A DNA stretch of 64,000 nucleotides from contig NZ_ATZA01000025.1 of NCBI RefSeq assembly GCF_000427965.1, positions 1-64,000 of the forward strand. The letters run 5' to 3'. Positions 1 through 7,341 of this stretch are shown in pieces. Under the pieces are notes generated by a model that saw only the letters and a program-made list of their open reading frames with translations, was not told where the DNA came from and searched no databases. Both the position numbers and the translations under genes were made by a program. Positions within the stretch are counted from its first letter, which is position 1; every line of letters begins with the position of its first letter. The stretch comes from Olivibacter sitiensis DSM 17696. GTDB lineage: Bacteria > Bacteroidota > Bacteroidia > Sphingobacteriales > Sphingobacteriaceae.

Positions 1-210
1 CTTCTTGCCAGCTTCCATAAACTCTTTGTTCCAGGCGTAGAACTGGGACTGGGCGATGCTGTGCTTTCTGCACAATTCTGCCACAGAGGTCTCGGCTCTA
101 AGACCCTCCATAACGATCAAAATCTTCTGTTCGGCGGTAAAGATCCTGCGCGTATTCTTACGAATGTCTTTTACAAATGATTCCGTGCTCTTCTTCTTTG
201 GTGTTCCCAT
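1..210 (-). CDS. IS3-family transposase OrfA (partial, cut by left edge)
   Basis: The visible 70 residues are read on the minus strand from an ATG at 210 and run off the window. They begin MGTPKKKSTESFVKDIRK and contain a helix-turn-helix of the transposase_8 type (FTAEQKILIVMEGL, then SVAELCRKHSIAQSQFYAWN), with the typical basic N-terminus. OrfA binds the IS ends and is normally joined to the DDE-domain OrfB by a -1 frameshift; OrfB would lie to the left of the window. The family assignment is firm, the subgroup is not. The reading frame is intact as far as it can be seen. Confidence 0.85.
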   Translation of the reverse strand, partial: MGTPKKKSTESFVKDIRKNTRRIFTAEQKILIVMEGLRAETSVAELCRKHSIAQSQFYAWNKEFMEAGKK

Positions 211-288
211 AATTAAATCTAACGTTTTTGATGAAAACACTCCTTAAGTTTTTAAAATATCGTGTCCACTTTTTGCTGACGATTTACA
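1..288 (-). mobile_element. IS3-family element, one end only
   Basis: This stretch is the 5' end of an insertion sequence whose remainder lies beyond the left window edge. It contains an OrfA-type transposase start (1-210, minus strand) and about 78 bp of non-coding end. On the minus strand the sequence just outside the gene reads TGTAAATCGTCAGC, beginning at position 288; IS3-family ends begin with TG, so 288 is my inferred terminus. The inverted repeat partner and the target duplication cannot be checked because the other end is missing. Confidence 0.6.
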
Positions 289-493
289 CGTTTAAAATTA
301 AATTTTATTGAGTTACAAGGGGATATGAAAATAAGTGCAAATGACTGAAATATAGGGTTTTATATCGTTATCAATTAGATGATAGTCAGTAACGATTTAG
401 TAACCTAACCTTGCCATTTTAAGCTCAAAACCTGTCGGACACCTACTTCCAAATTTTTCCTCACGTTTTCTAAACTACTGTATATGAATGGTC

Positions 494-1138
494 TTAACCA
501 TTTTGCTTATTTTTACGTTCTTCTAATATTTTTTTACAAAAAATATAAAATATCGCTATGATGCCGCTTAATAGTAGGAAAAGGAAGTTTTTTAACGAAT
601 TTTTGATGGTGTGTAGCGCTTTTGTGATCTGGTTTTCTACCGTTTTTGTGGAAATATTGAGTTGTTCTGCTATTTCTTTATGCGTAAGCTGTTGCTCACG
701 GCTCATAATATAAACCTCTTTGCAGCGTTCCGGCAAAGTATCTACCGTGGCGGCTATGGATTTGATGAGTTCCTTTTCTTCCAAGATATCTTGAGGAGAG
801 AGGCCCATGTCCATGGCCATCCTTTCCGAAAGGTTTTCATAAACCTGTGGCCTAGCTTGTCCGTTTTTTATGCTATGGAAAACCTGATAGCGGACCATGG
901 CCTGTAGGTAGGCTTTTATGGATCCCCGGATGGACAGGGTTTCTCTACGTTGCCATATATGCATAAAGGTGTCCTGGATAATGTCTTCCGCCAAAACCCT
1001 GTCTTTTAAGATGCCGTAAGCCTGACGGAAAAGAAGGTCGTAATAACGCAAATATAAGCGCTCCAAAGCTTTTTCATCTCCACCTTGAAGCGCTTTTAAC
1101 GTTATGTTTTCTTCTTGTTCTCCAAATGCCACTTGCAT
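494..1138 (-). CDS. ECF RNA polymerase sigma factor with C-terminal hydrophobic tail
   Basis: This is a 214-residue sigma-70 family protein of the extracytoplasmic-function class, like those that switch on SusC/SusD loci in Bacteroidota. Region 2 spans about residues 25-92 and includes AEDIIQDTF at 50-58. Region 4 spans about 130-183, with a helix-turn-helix around LTHKEIAEQLNISTKTVENQ (151-170). After region 4 a hydrophobic stretch (about 185-201) could be a membrane anchor. Such genes are normally followed by a fecR anti-sigma gene, but here about 200 bp downstream lies an IS3 end instead. No SusC or SusD gene is adjacent on the visible side. Its target is unknown; the family call is secure. 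Confidence 0.9.
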   Translation of the reverse strand: MQVAFGEQEENITLKALQGGDEKALERLYLRYYDLLFRQAYGILKDRVLAEDIIQDTFMHIWQRRETLSIRGSIKAYLQAMVRYQVFHSIKNGQARPQVYENLSERMAMDMGLSPQDILEEKELIKSIAATVDTLPERCKEVYIMSREQQLTHKEIAEQLNISTKTVENQITKALHTIKNSLKNFLFLLLSGIIAIFYIFCKKILEERKNKQNG

Positions 1139-1171
1139 ATCAATATAGTGTCTTTAAAGGTAGATCGCGGA

Positions 1172-1179
1172 CAAAGATA
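1172..1179 (-). promoter_or_regulatory. Candidate -7 box for the lone ECF sigma gene
   Basis: On the minus strand the octamer TATCTTTG matches the Bacteroidota -7 consensus TAnnTTTG and lies 33 bp before the sigma-factor ATG at 1138. I do not see a convincing TTG at the usual 19-21 nt upstream, so the assignment rests on the -7 box alone. Confidence 0.3.
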
Positions 1180-1200
1180 TATAAGAAAAAGCAATGTCTA

Positions 1201-1485
1201 CTATTTTGGTATTCTTTTTTTGTTGGCTAAATGGCTTTGATATTTATCTGCTGCACCGTTATAAAACACATTGCCTCTTAAAGTAATTGTAAATTTACAA
1301 TTAAGTGTGGAAGAATCAAATACTTTGTCAAAAGGCTCCATAAATCTGGGTTTATTATGGCTGTTTGATGGTGATATCACTTTGCTTTTGCAAGCGTAGA
1401 ATAAGAGACACAAGAATAAATTTACATAAACGAGATTTATGATTAATTTAGTCGATCTGTATACATAAACTAAACAATGACGCAT
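1201..1485 (-). CDS. Possible small lipoprotein, unknown function
   Basis: This 94-residue reading frame has a hydrophobic segment followed by a cysteine (VNLFLCLLFYAC then KSK), which resembles a lipoprotein signal peptide and lipobox. The roughly 22 residues before that segment would make an unusually long n-region, so the annotated ATG at 1485 may not be the real start; I see no better ATG downstream. The ATG overlaps by 9 bp the start of the divergent dehydrogenase gene at 1477. The C-terminal half is polar with no recognised domain. It may be a real short lipoprotein or a degraded gene. Confidence 0.3.
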   Translation of the reverse strand: MRHCLVYVYRSTKLIINLVYVNLFLCLLFYACKSKVISPSNSHNKPRFMEPFDKVFDSSTLNCKFTITLRGNVFYNGAADKYQSHLANKKRIPK

Positions 1486-4425
1486 TTTGCAAGGCTCAGC
1501 GAACAGCTAAAGGGCGAACTATATTACGACAACTCATCTGAACATAAAACCATTAAACTGGCCTATTCTACAGATGCCTCGGTTTATCAGGAAATGCCCT
1601 TGGCGGTAGCTACCCCGGCCGATGTGGAAGACCTGCAAAAGCTGATCGCATATTCCGCCACGTATGGGCACACCCTGATCCCGCGTACGGCGGGCACTTC
1701 GCTGGCTGGTCAAGTGGTGGGAAAGGGCATCGTGGTGGACCTGTCGCTCCATTTCAGGGACATCATCGAGCTGAATGTTGAAGAACGTTGGGTGCGGGTG
1801 CAGCCCGGGGTCATCCGCGATGACCTCAACGCATTCTTAAAACCATATGGCCTCATGTTCGGCCCCGAGACCTCCACGGCTAGTAGGGCCATGATAGGAG
1901 GGATGATAGGAAACAACTCCAGTGGCCTGCATTCCATTGTCTGGGGCGATACGCGAAGCCACCTTCTTTCGGCCAAGGTGCTTCTCAATGATGGTACTGC
2001 GACCGAATTTCGAAAACTGGACGGATCAGCGCTTTTTGATAAATTGAAACAGGAGGGGAGGGAAGGCGATATCTACAGGCAGGTATTGGAACTGCTCCAT
2101 GATGAAGGGAATAAGCAGACCATTGCCAATGGGTATCCCAAACGTTCCATCACCCGTCGCAATACGGGCTATGCGCTGGATATACTGGGAGACCAGGCAC
2201 AAGCTTTCAATTTTTGCAAACTGCTGGCCGGTTCTGAGGGTACGCTGTGTATGGTCACCGAGGCCAAGCTGAACCTGTTGCCGCTCCCCCCAAAAGAAAT
2301 AGGACTTTTGTGCGTCCATTGCCACGACCTCATTGAATCCTTGCATGCAAACGTGGTGGCTTTGAGCCACCGGCCGGAGGCTTCCGAATTAGTGGATAAA
2401 TATATCCTCGACTTTACCAAAGGGCACCCTACCTATCAATACAACCGTTTTTTCATCGAGGGCGATCCAGCGGCCTTGTTGATGGTGGAGTTTCGTGGCG
2501 AAAGCTTGGAAGAGATGGAAAAGAAAGCCGAAGCGCTGAAATTGGATCTCCAAACAAGACGGCTGGGCTATGCCTATCCCTTGATTACCGGGGGGCCAAA
2601 GACGAATTTGGTATGGGACGTGCGCAAGGCTGGCTTGGGGCTCATTCGCAATCTGCCAGGCGATACGCAACCTGTCAACCTGATAGAGGATTGTGCCGTA
2701 TCGCCCGAAGACTTGCCGGCGTATATTGAGGAGCTTCGGCAGCTGCTGGACAGACATGGCCTCAATGCTTCCTATTATGCCCATGCCGCTGCGGGCGAAT
2801 TGCACGTGGAACCGCTCATCAACCTCAAGTCTGCCGAAGGCCGCAAGGCATTTCGATCCGTACTGGCGGAAACGTCCGTGCTGGTGAAGAAATACAATGG
2901 TTCGCTCAGTGGTGAGCATGGCGATGGTCGACTGCGTGGCGAGTTTATTCCGGCTGTCTTGGGAGAAGGGGTATACGAGCTATTGAAGAAAACGAAAAAC
3001 ATATTTGACCCCATAGGCGTGTTTAATGCAAACAAGATTGTGGACACGCCGCCGATGGATCAGTCCTTGCGCTACGAAAAGGAAACAAGTAGCATCAGGA
3101 TAGATACAGTGTTTGATTTTAAAGGTCAGGAGAGCATCCTCCGCCTGGCCGAGAAATGTTCGGGTTCGGGCGATTGCAGGCGTTCGCATATCTCGGGAGG
3201 TACCATGTGCCCTTCCTACATGGCCACGCGTGAGGAAAAAGATACTACGAGGGCCCGTGCCAATATGCTACGCAATTTCCTGACCAACTCTACCAAGGTC
3301 AATCGCTTTGACCATGAGGAAATCAAGGATGTGATGGATCTTTGCCTCAGCTGTAAGGGCTGCAAGACGGAATGCCCATCCGGAGTGGACATAGCCAAAA
3401 TGAAAGCGGAGTTTCTGCAGCATTACTACGATGCCAATGGCACGCCATTTAGGGCTAAGCTGATAGCCAATTTCACCAAGATGCAGCAGTTGGCCAGCTG
3501 GGTTCCCTCGCTTTACAATTTCACCGTCAATAACAAGGTGCTGTCCACGCTCATCAAAAAAACGGTGGGCTTTGCAGTAGATCGCTCATTGCCCGAAGTG
3601 GGGAAGACTACCCTGCACAAATGGCTTGCCCGGCAAAAGCCCTCGGGCGATACCAGCAAGGGGCAGGTGTGCCTTTTCTGCGATGAGTTTACCAATTACA
3701 ATGATGTGGGCATTGGGCAGACTGCCGTTCGGCTGCTTAACGCCTTGGGTTATGAGGTGCTTTTGGCACCCTTTGCCGAAAGTGGGCGTACCTACCTGTC
3801 CAAAGGCCTGGTAAGGGAAGCCAAGGTTATTGTCAACAAAAATATCGAGACATTTGCCCAACTTGTCTCGGCAGATGTGCCCTTGATAGGTATTGAGCCT
3901 TCTGCCATACTTACCTTTCGGGATGAATATGTGGAGCTGGCGAGGCCGGAACTGGTGGATAAGGCGCGCCAACTGGCAAAAAACAGTCTTTTGATAGAGG
4001 AGTTTCTATGGCGTGAAATGGAGTTGGACCATATAGACCAATCCATGTTCAGCCAGGATGAAAAGCACATCAAGCTGCACGGGCATTGCTATCAGAAAGC
4101 ATTTCATACGGTAGGTGCTACGGAAAAAATATTGAGTTTCCCCAAAAATTATAAAGTAGAGACTATCCCATCGGGCTGTTGTGGTATGGCCGGTTCCTTT
4201 GGTTATGAGGAAGAGCATTATGAGATATCCATGAAAGTGGCCGAACTGGTGCTACTACCCGCTGTGAGGGCTACTTCAGATGATACACTTATTGCGGCAC
4301 CTGGCACCAGTTGCCGGCACCAGATAAAGGATGGTGCGCATCGAAAGGCCTTACATCCGGTAGAGATACTGTGGGATGCGTTGGCGATCAGGCAAAGATT
4401 AGTACAAGAAGCCAAACAGCCATAG
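1477..4425 (+). CDS. FAD-linked oxidase / Fe-S fusion dehydrogenase (D-lactate or D-2-hydroxyacid type, YdiJ-like)
   Basis: This 982-residue protein fuses a GlcD-like flavin dehydrogenase to a GlcF-like iron-sulfur module, the architecture of YdiJ-type D-2-hydroxyacid dehydrogenases. The N-terminal FAD-binding_4 domain contains PRTAGTSLAGQVVGKG and GSEGTLCMVTEAKL, and the FAD-oxidase C domain carries SGEHGDGRLRGEF. An Fe-S region follows with two cysteine clusters (CSGSGDCRRSH...MCPSY and CLSCKGCKTECPSG). The end holds CCG-type motifs (HGHCYQKA, SGCCGMAGSFGYE, APGTSCRH). It probably oxidises a D-2-hydroxyacid at the membrane face and passes electrons to quinone; the substrate is not determinable here. 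Length matches the family. Its 3' end overlaps the convergent ATPase gene by 27 bp. Confidence 0.9.
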   Translation: MTHFARLSEQLKGELYYDNSSEHKTIKLAYSTDASVYQEMPLAVATPADVEDLQKLIAYSATYGHTLIPRTAGTSLAGQVVGKGIVVDLSLHFRDIIELNVEERWVRVQPGVIRDDLNAFLKPYGLMFGPETSTASRAMIGGMIGNNSSGLHSIVWGDTRSHLLSAKVLLNDGTATEFRKLDGSALFDKLKQEGREGDIYRQVLELLHDEGNKQTIANGYPKRSITRRNTGYALDILGDQAQAFNFCKLLAGSEGTLCMVTEAKLNLLPLPPKEIGLLCVHCHDLIESLHANVVALSHRPEASELVDKYILDFTKGHPTYQYNRFFIEGDPAALLMVEFRGESLEEMEKKAEALKLDLQTRRLGYAYPLITGGPKTNLVWDVRKAGLGLIRNLPGDTQPVNLIEDCAVSPEDLPAYIEELRQLLDRHGLNASYYAHAAAGELHVEPLINLKSAEGRKAFRSVLAETSVLVKKYNGSLSGEHGDGRLRGEFIPAVLGEGVYELLKKTKNIFDPIGVFNANKIVDTPPMDQSLRYEKETSSIRIDTVFDFKGQESILRLAEKCSGSGDCRRSHISGGTMCPSYMATREEKDTTRARANMLRNFLTNSTKVNRFDHEEIKDVMDLCLSCKGCKTECPSGVDIAKMKAEFLQHYYDANGTPFRAKLIANFTKMQQLASWVPSLYNFTVNNKVLSTLIKKTVGFAVDRSLPEVGKTTLHKWLARQKPSGDTSKGQVCLFCDEFTNYNDVGIGQTAVRLLNALGYEVLLAPFAESGRTYLSKGLVREAKVIVNKNIETFAQLVSADVPLIGIEPSAILTFRDEYVELARPELVDKARQLAKNSLLIEEFLWREMELDHIDQSMFSQDEKHIKLHGHCYQKAFHTVGATEKILSFPKNYKVETIPSGCCGMAGSFGYEEEHYEISMKVAELVLLPAVRATSDDTLIAAPGTSCRHQIKDGAHRKALHPVEILWDALAIRQRLVQEAKQP

Positions 4426-5589
4426 CGGGATCCTGTGTTGAAAACCGTATTCTATGTCGTCTGCCGCAACGTAACTTTGGGGGATTTTCTGGATTTGCCG
4501 GGTATCTTTGCCTTTCCCGCCTATTTCAAAGGTGTATTTTTCGTCTATCAGGAAATCCCCTTTTTCCGGATAGGTCAAAAGGTGCTGATAGCTAAGCTGA
4601 TTGGCAAAAAATGTTTCCCGTAGGTTGCCCATGTCCGGAGCGTTCAGGACATAGGCTAGATTGGTGTTGTCTACGTAGATCTTATTGGGTTTTTGCAAGC
4701 GGCTGATACCCTTGGCCTCCTTGAAGAGATTCTGTGTAAGCCCTATTTCTTCCAGGAAATGCAGGTATTGCAACAGGGTGTTGCGATTGATGCCGATCCG
4801 TTCGCTTAGTTTGCTCACATTGGCAACGAAAGGTGCAGACTCTGCAATGGTGAGTAGCAGTAATTTTATTTTAGGCACATAGGCTATGTCTACCTGTCGC
4901 AGCAAGGGCAATTCTATTTCCAGCATCATGTTGATGATTTCCTCCAATCTGCTTTCGTAAAGATCTAGCTCTTCTTGGTAAAAAGGATAATAGCCGTGCC
5001 TTAGGTATTGCGGAAAATATTGTAATGGCTTCACGCTTTTCAGCACCTCTTGACTGATGGCTAGGTGATTTTTTAGTATTTCCTCCAACGGGAAGACACT
5101 CAGTTGAATACGTTGGTCTATGGCCAAAAACTCCCTGAAAGAGAGGCCCTGCATATGGTATACAACTGCACGTCTGCTAAGGTCTGCTCGCGCATTCAAT
5201 ATTTCCAGCAAGGAAGAGCCCGTAAATACCACCTGCAGTTTGGGGTGGTCGTCATAGATGTTTTTCAGCTCCTGCGACCAGTTGGGGTATTTGTGTACCT
5301 CGTCTAGGAATAGGTGTTTACCGCCGCGTTTCACAAACATATCGGCGAGGTCTACTAGTTTGTTCTGGCTGAACCATATGTTGTCCAAGCTGACGTATAG
5401 TGTGTTTTCAATTTCATGCGCTAGCTTTAACTTGATGTATTGAAGCATCAAAGTGGTTTTTCCCACCCCTCTTGGTCCTTTTATCCCGATCAATCTGGCT
5501 TTCCAATTGATGCGATCAAGTAAGTTGCGCACAAAGGAAACATCTGTATGCTGGACCTTTTGGAGGTATTTTTCCGTTATTTTTTCCAT
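4399..5589 (-). CDS. AAA-family ATPase with DUF4143
   Basis: The protein is an AAA_14/DUF4143 ATPase of 396 residues, a family common in Bacteroidota and of unclear role. The Walker A motif is GPRGVGKTT (residues 38-46), Walker B is LFLDEVHKY (93-101), and FTGSS follows as a sensor-like motif. The C-terminal part has the DUF4143 winged-helix pattern (LSERIGINRNTLLQYLHFLEEIGL), which suggests nucleic-acid binding. I chose the ATG at 5589 (MEKITEKYL) because an in-frame extension upstream to 5685 only translates a repeated palindrome. Two copies of that palindrome lie directly on and before the start codon and may be autoregulatory. The 3' end overlaps the convergent dehydrogenase gene by 27 bp. 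Confidence 0.88.
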   Translation of the reverse strand: MEKITEKYLQKVQHTDVSFVRNLLDRINWKARLIGIKGPRGVGKTTLMLQYIKLKLAHEIENTLYVSLDNIWFSQNKLVDLADMFVKRGGKHLFLDEVHKYPNWSQELKNIYDDHPKLQVVFTGSSLLEILNARADLSRRAVVYHMQGLSFREFLAIDQRIQLSVFPLEEILKNHLAISQEVLKSVKPLQYFPQYLRHGYYPFYQEELDLYESRLEEIINMMLEIELPLLRQVDIAYVPKIKLLLLTIAESAPFVANVSKLSERIGINRNTLLQYLHFLEEIGLTQNLFKEAKGISRLQKPNKIYVDNTNLAYVLNAPDMGNLRETFFANQLSYQHLLTYPEKGDFLIDEKYTFEIGGKGKDTRQIQKIPQSYVAADDIEYGFQHRIPLWLFGFLY

Positions 5590-5640
5590 TTGCTTATTGT
5601 AATAAGCAAATATAGTTATTTTTTGCTTATTGTAATAAGC
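5588..5640 (-). promoter_or_regulatory. Two tandem palindromes at the AAA-ATPase start (candidate operator)
   Basis: The 16-bp sequence GCTTATTGTAATAAGC occurs twice, at 5592-5607 and 5625-5640, exactly 33 bp apart. Each is a 7-bp inverted repeat around GT. The copy nearer the gene has 11-bp arms (5588-5598 and 5601-5611) and overlaps the first base of the ATG at 5589. The 33-bp spacing is about three helical turns, so a protein could bind both copies on the same face. Autoregulation by the ATPase's own winged helix is an inference. Confidence 0.5.
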
Positions 5641-5663
5641 GATTATGGTACTTGATGCCAACC

Positions 5664-5704
5664 AGGCACGATAGAATAAGCTCAAAGCTTATTCTATCGT
5701 GCCT
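5664..5704 (-). terminator. Perfect 19-bp hairpin spanning the stop codon of the DUF6515-like gene
   Basis: Arms at 5664-5682 and 5686-5704 are perfectly complementary with a 3-nt loop. The stop codon of the upstream secreted-protein gene (5689-5691) lies inside the stem. No run of T follows on the minus strand, so it is not a textbook intrinsic terminator; it may act as an mRNA 3'-end stabiliser or insulator before the ATPase gene. Confidence 0.5.
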
Positions 5705-6291
5705 ACCACTTCATATCCTTTTCCATTTGGCGTATTGACTTTTTGGTACAATACGTTATTGTATTCATAGTAGACAATACCATTAATTTCCACTTTTTCG
5801 TAGTCGGCAGGCAGTGCCTCCACGATCATGCCTACTTCGGGTGATATAACCTGGTAGCCGTTGTTGTAGCTGCCATAGAAAATCCCATCGTAGTAATAAT
5901 AGTTGCGGTTCCCGAAAAGGATATTGATGTAGCCCAGTGGCAAGGCATTGATCTGTAATCCTACTGCAGGTGCTACCGGTATATATTTGCCGCCGGAGTT
6001 GGTATAGTAGCGGCCGTTATAGACACGGTAAGTCGTGTTTTTATAGGACACTTGATTGCTCTGCGTGGGCAAATTGCGTACGGCCGTCACTTTGGAAGTA
6101 CTTTTCTTATAAGTTACCTGTTCGCGGGACACTTTTCCCGGCGTGTTGGGACTTTTTTGATTTCCTCCTGTGTTGTTAGTTTGCTGTTTGCCAGCTGGCT
6201 GACTGCTTCCTCTTTGTTGTGCCTGTAGATGGCCCAAGAGAGCCAACAGCAAAAAGGAGAGGATAAGGACGTTTCTATAGCTCGTTTTCAT
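5689..6291 (-). CDS. Secreted protein, DUF6515-like
   Basis: The 200-residue product has a clear signal peptide (MKTSYRNVLILSFLLLALLG, cleaved near LQAQ), a Gln/Ser/Asn-rich linker and then Tyr/Gly-rich repeats of the form YRVYNGRYYTNSGGKYIPVAP, YYYDGIFYGSYNNGYQVISP and YYEYNNVLYQKV. This repeating aromatic pattern with proline-glycine turns resembles the DUF6515 family of Bacteroidota envelope proteins, whose role is unknown. The gene lies 28 bp downstream of another small exported protein on the same strand, and the two are probably co-transcribed. A perfect hairpin covers its stop codon. The secretion call is strong, the family name moderate. Confidence 0.75.
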   Translation of the reverse strand: MKTSYRNVLILSFLLLALLGHLQAQQRGSSQPAGKQQTNNTGGNQKSPNTPGKVSREQVTYKKSTSKVTAVRNLPTQSNQVSYKNTTYRVYNGRYYTNSGGKYIPVAPAVGLQINALPLGYINILFGNRNYYYYDGIFYGSYNNGYQVISPEVGMIVEALPADYEKVEINGIVYYEYNNVLYQKVNTPNGKGYEVVGTIE

Positions 6292-6319
6292 GTCTTAGCT
6301 TATTAATGATTTACTTTTT

Positions 6320-6691
6320 TTATTTTTTACTACCGCTTGGCGTATTTGTGCGTTCACTTTCCTTGAGGTAGGTGACGTATTTTTCGTTGCCCAGCAATTT
6401 TTTGATCTTGGTCTCTTTCTTAGCTTCTAATTCGGCAATTTTCTGTTTGCCTTTGGTGCTGGATTCACCGTACTTTTGTTTGGCGGCATTCACTTGACTA
6501 TCGTGCTCCGTCAATATTTTTTGGTATGACGTGCTTTGTTTTGCGCTTAGATCCAATTTAGTGGCCAAATCAGTCATTTGGGTTTTTGTAGGTGTTTGAG
6601 ATGTTGTCTTTACTTTCTCCTGTGCCAGGGCATTCCCCGCGCTCCATATTAAAGCTATCGCTATGATGCCTTTCAATAATCGACTTTTCAT
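6320..6691 (-). CDS. Small secreted helical protein, unknown function
   Basis: This 123-residue protein starts with a signal peptide (MKSRLLKGIIAIALIWSAG, cleavage near ALAQ). The mature part is Lys/Thr/Glu-rich and helical (LSAKQSTSYQKILTEHD, then KGKQKIAELEAKKETKIKKL), without cysteines. Its pattern of a helical region after a Thr-rich linker recalls small Spy/CpxP-like or DUF4890-like periplasmic proteins, but no diagnostic motif is visible. It is the first gene of a two-gene minus-strand unit with the DUF6515-like protein downstream. The upstream region (6692-6944) is very AT-rich and should hold the promoter. Confidence 0.65.
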   Translation of the reverse strand: MKSRLLKGIIAIALIWSAGNALAQEKVKTTSQTPTKTQMTDLATKLDLSAKQSTSYQKILTEHDSQVNAAKQKYGESSTKGKQKIAELEAKKETKIKKLLGNEKYVTYLKESERTNTPSGSKK

Positions 6692-6950
6692 TTTTACTCT
6701 TCTTTTAACTTGTCATTTAATGAAGCTAAGGTATAGGGAATAGAAATATTATGAAATGGTGCTTGTGTTAATTTTGGTTAAAATTAATTATTGTAAATTA
6801 TTATTAAATAATGTTAATTAATGTAAATTGATGGGTTTCTGAGTTGCCGCGGCATTATTGATGTTGAAAGAATGAAATAAGGGTGGTTAGAAGCCATAAT
6901 TTTAAACATTTTAATAAATTTGTGCTTATCTATGAAAAGAGCGAGTGCAC

Positions 6951-7142
6951 ATGTTTTTTGATAATCCCGTTGATGAACTAAAATTTAAGATCATGCGCCA
7001 GTTGGTGCCCCAACTGGATAATAGCATGACAGAGACTTCCATGCCCTATTTCGACATAGAATCTGGCATCAGGTACCAGGTAGATCTCCGTCAGGACAAT
7101 GAAACAGGATGGCAGATCGAGAGGGTGGTCAAATTGTCCTAG
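6951..7142 (+). CDS. Short hypothetical protein
   Basis: The 63-residue frame begins MFFDNPVDELKFKIM and ends IERVVKLS; a GTG at 6945 would add two residues. The sequence is hydrophilic, with an alternating beta-like C-terminal half (GIRYQVDLRQDNETGW), no signal peptide and no membrane segment, so it is a plausible small cytosolic protein. I do not recognise a family. A competing tiny frame begins at 6932 but is only nine codons long. It is followed by about 200 bp without a convincing gene. Confidence 0.4.
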   Translation: MFFDNPVDELKFKIMRQLVPQLDNSMTETSMPYFDIESGIRYQVDLRQDNETGWQIERVVKLS

Positions 7143-7341
7143 CTATCTTTTTCGTTTTCCTTTGGTGCTGGACGATAAAGTATATGATCAGTAAACTGCA
7201 AAAGACCGACGGTAGAAATTGACTGTAAGGTTTGTACTGGGGGAAAACCGTGCCGGAGAAAGCCAATAGCGAACTGTCGGAGGATTATAGGGTGTCTTAT
7301 CTATTTATCTCCTACGTATACAAAATGATCATAGTAGATGG

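Noticed and set aside
1201-1485. Strong claim that the small lipoprotein is a real gene
   Set aside because: The signal peptide is poorly placed relative to the start codon; kept only as a low-confidence feature.
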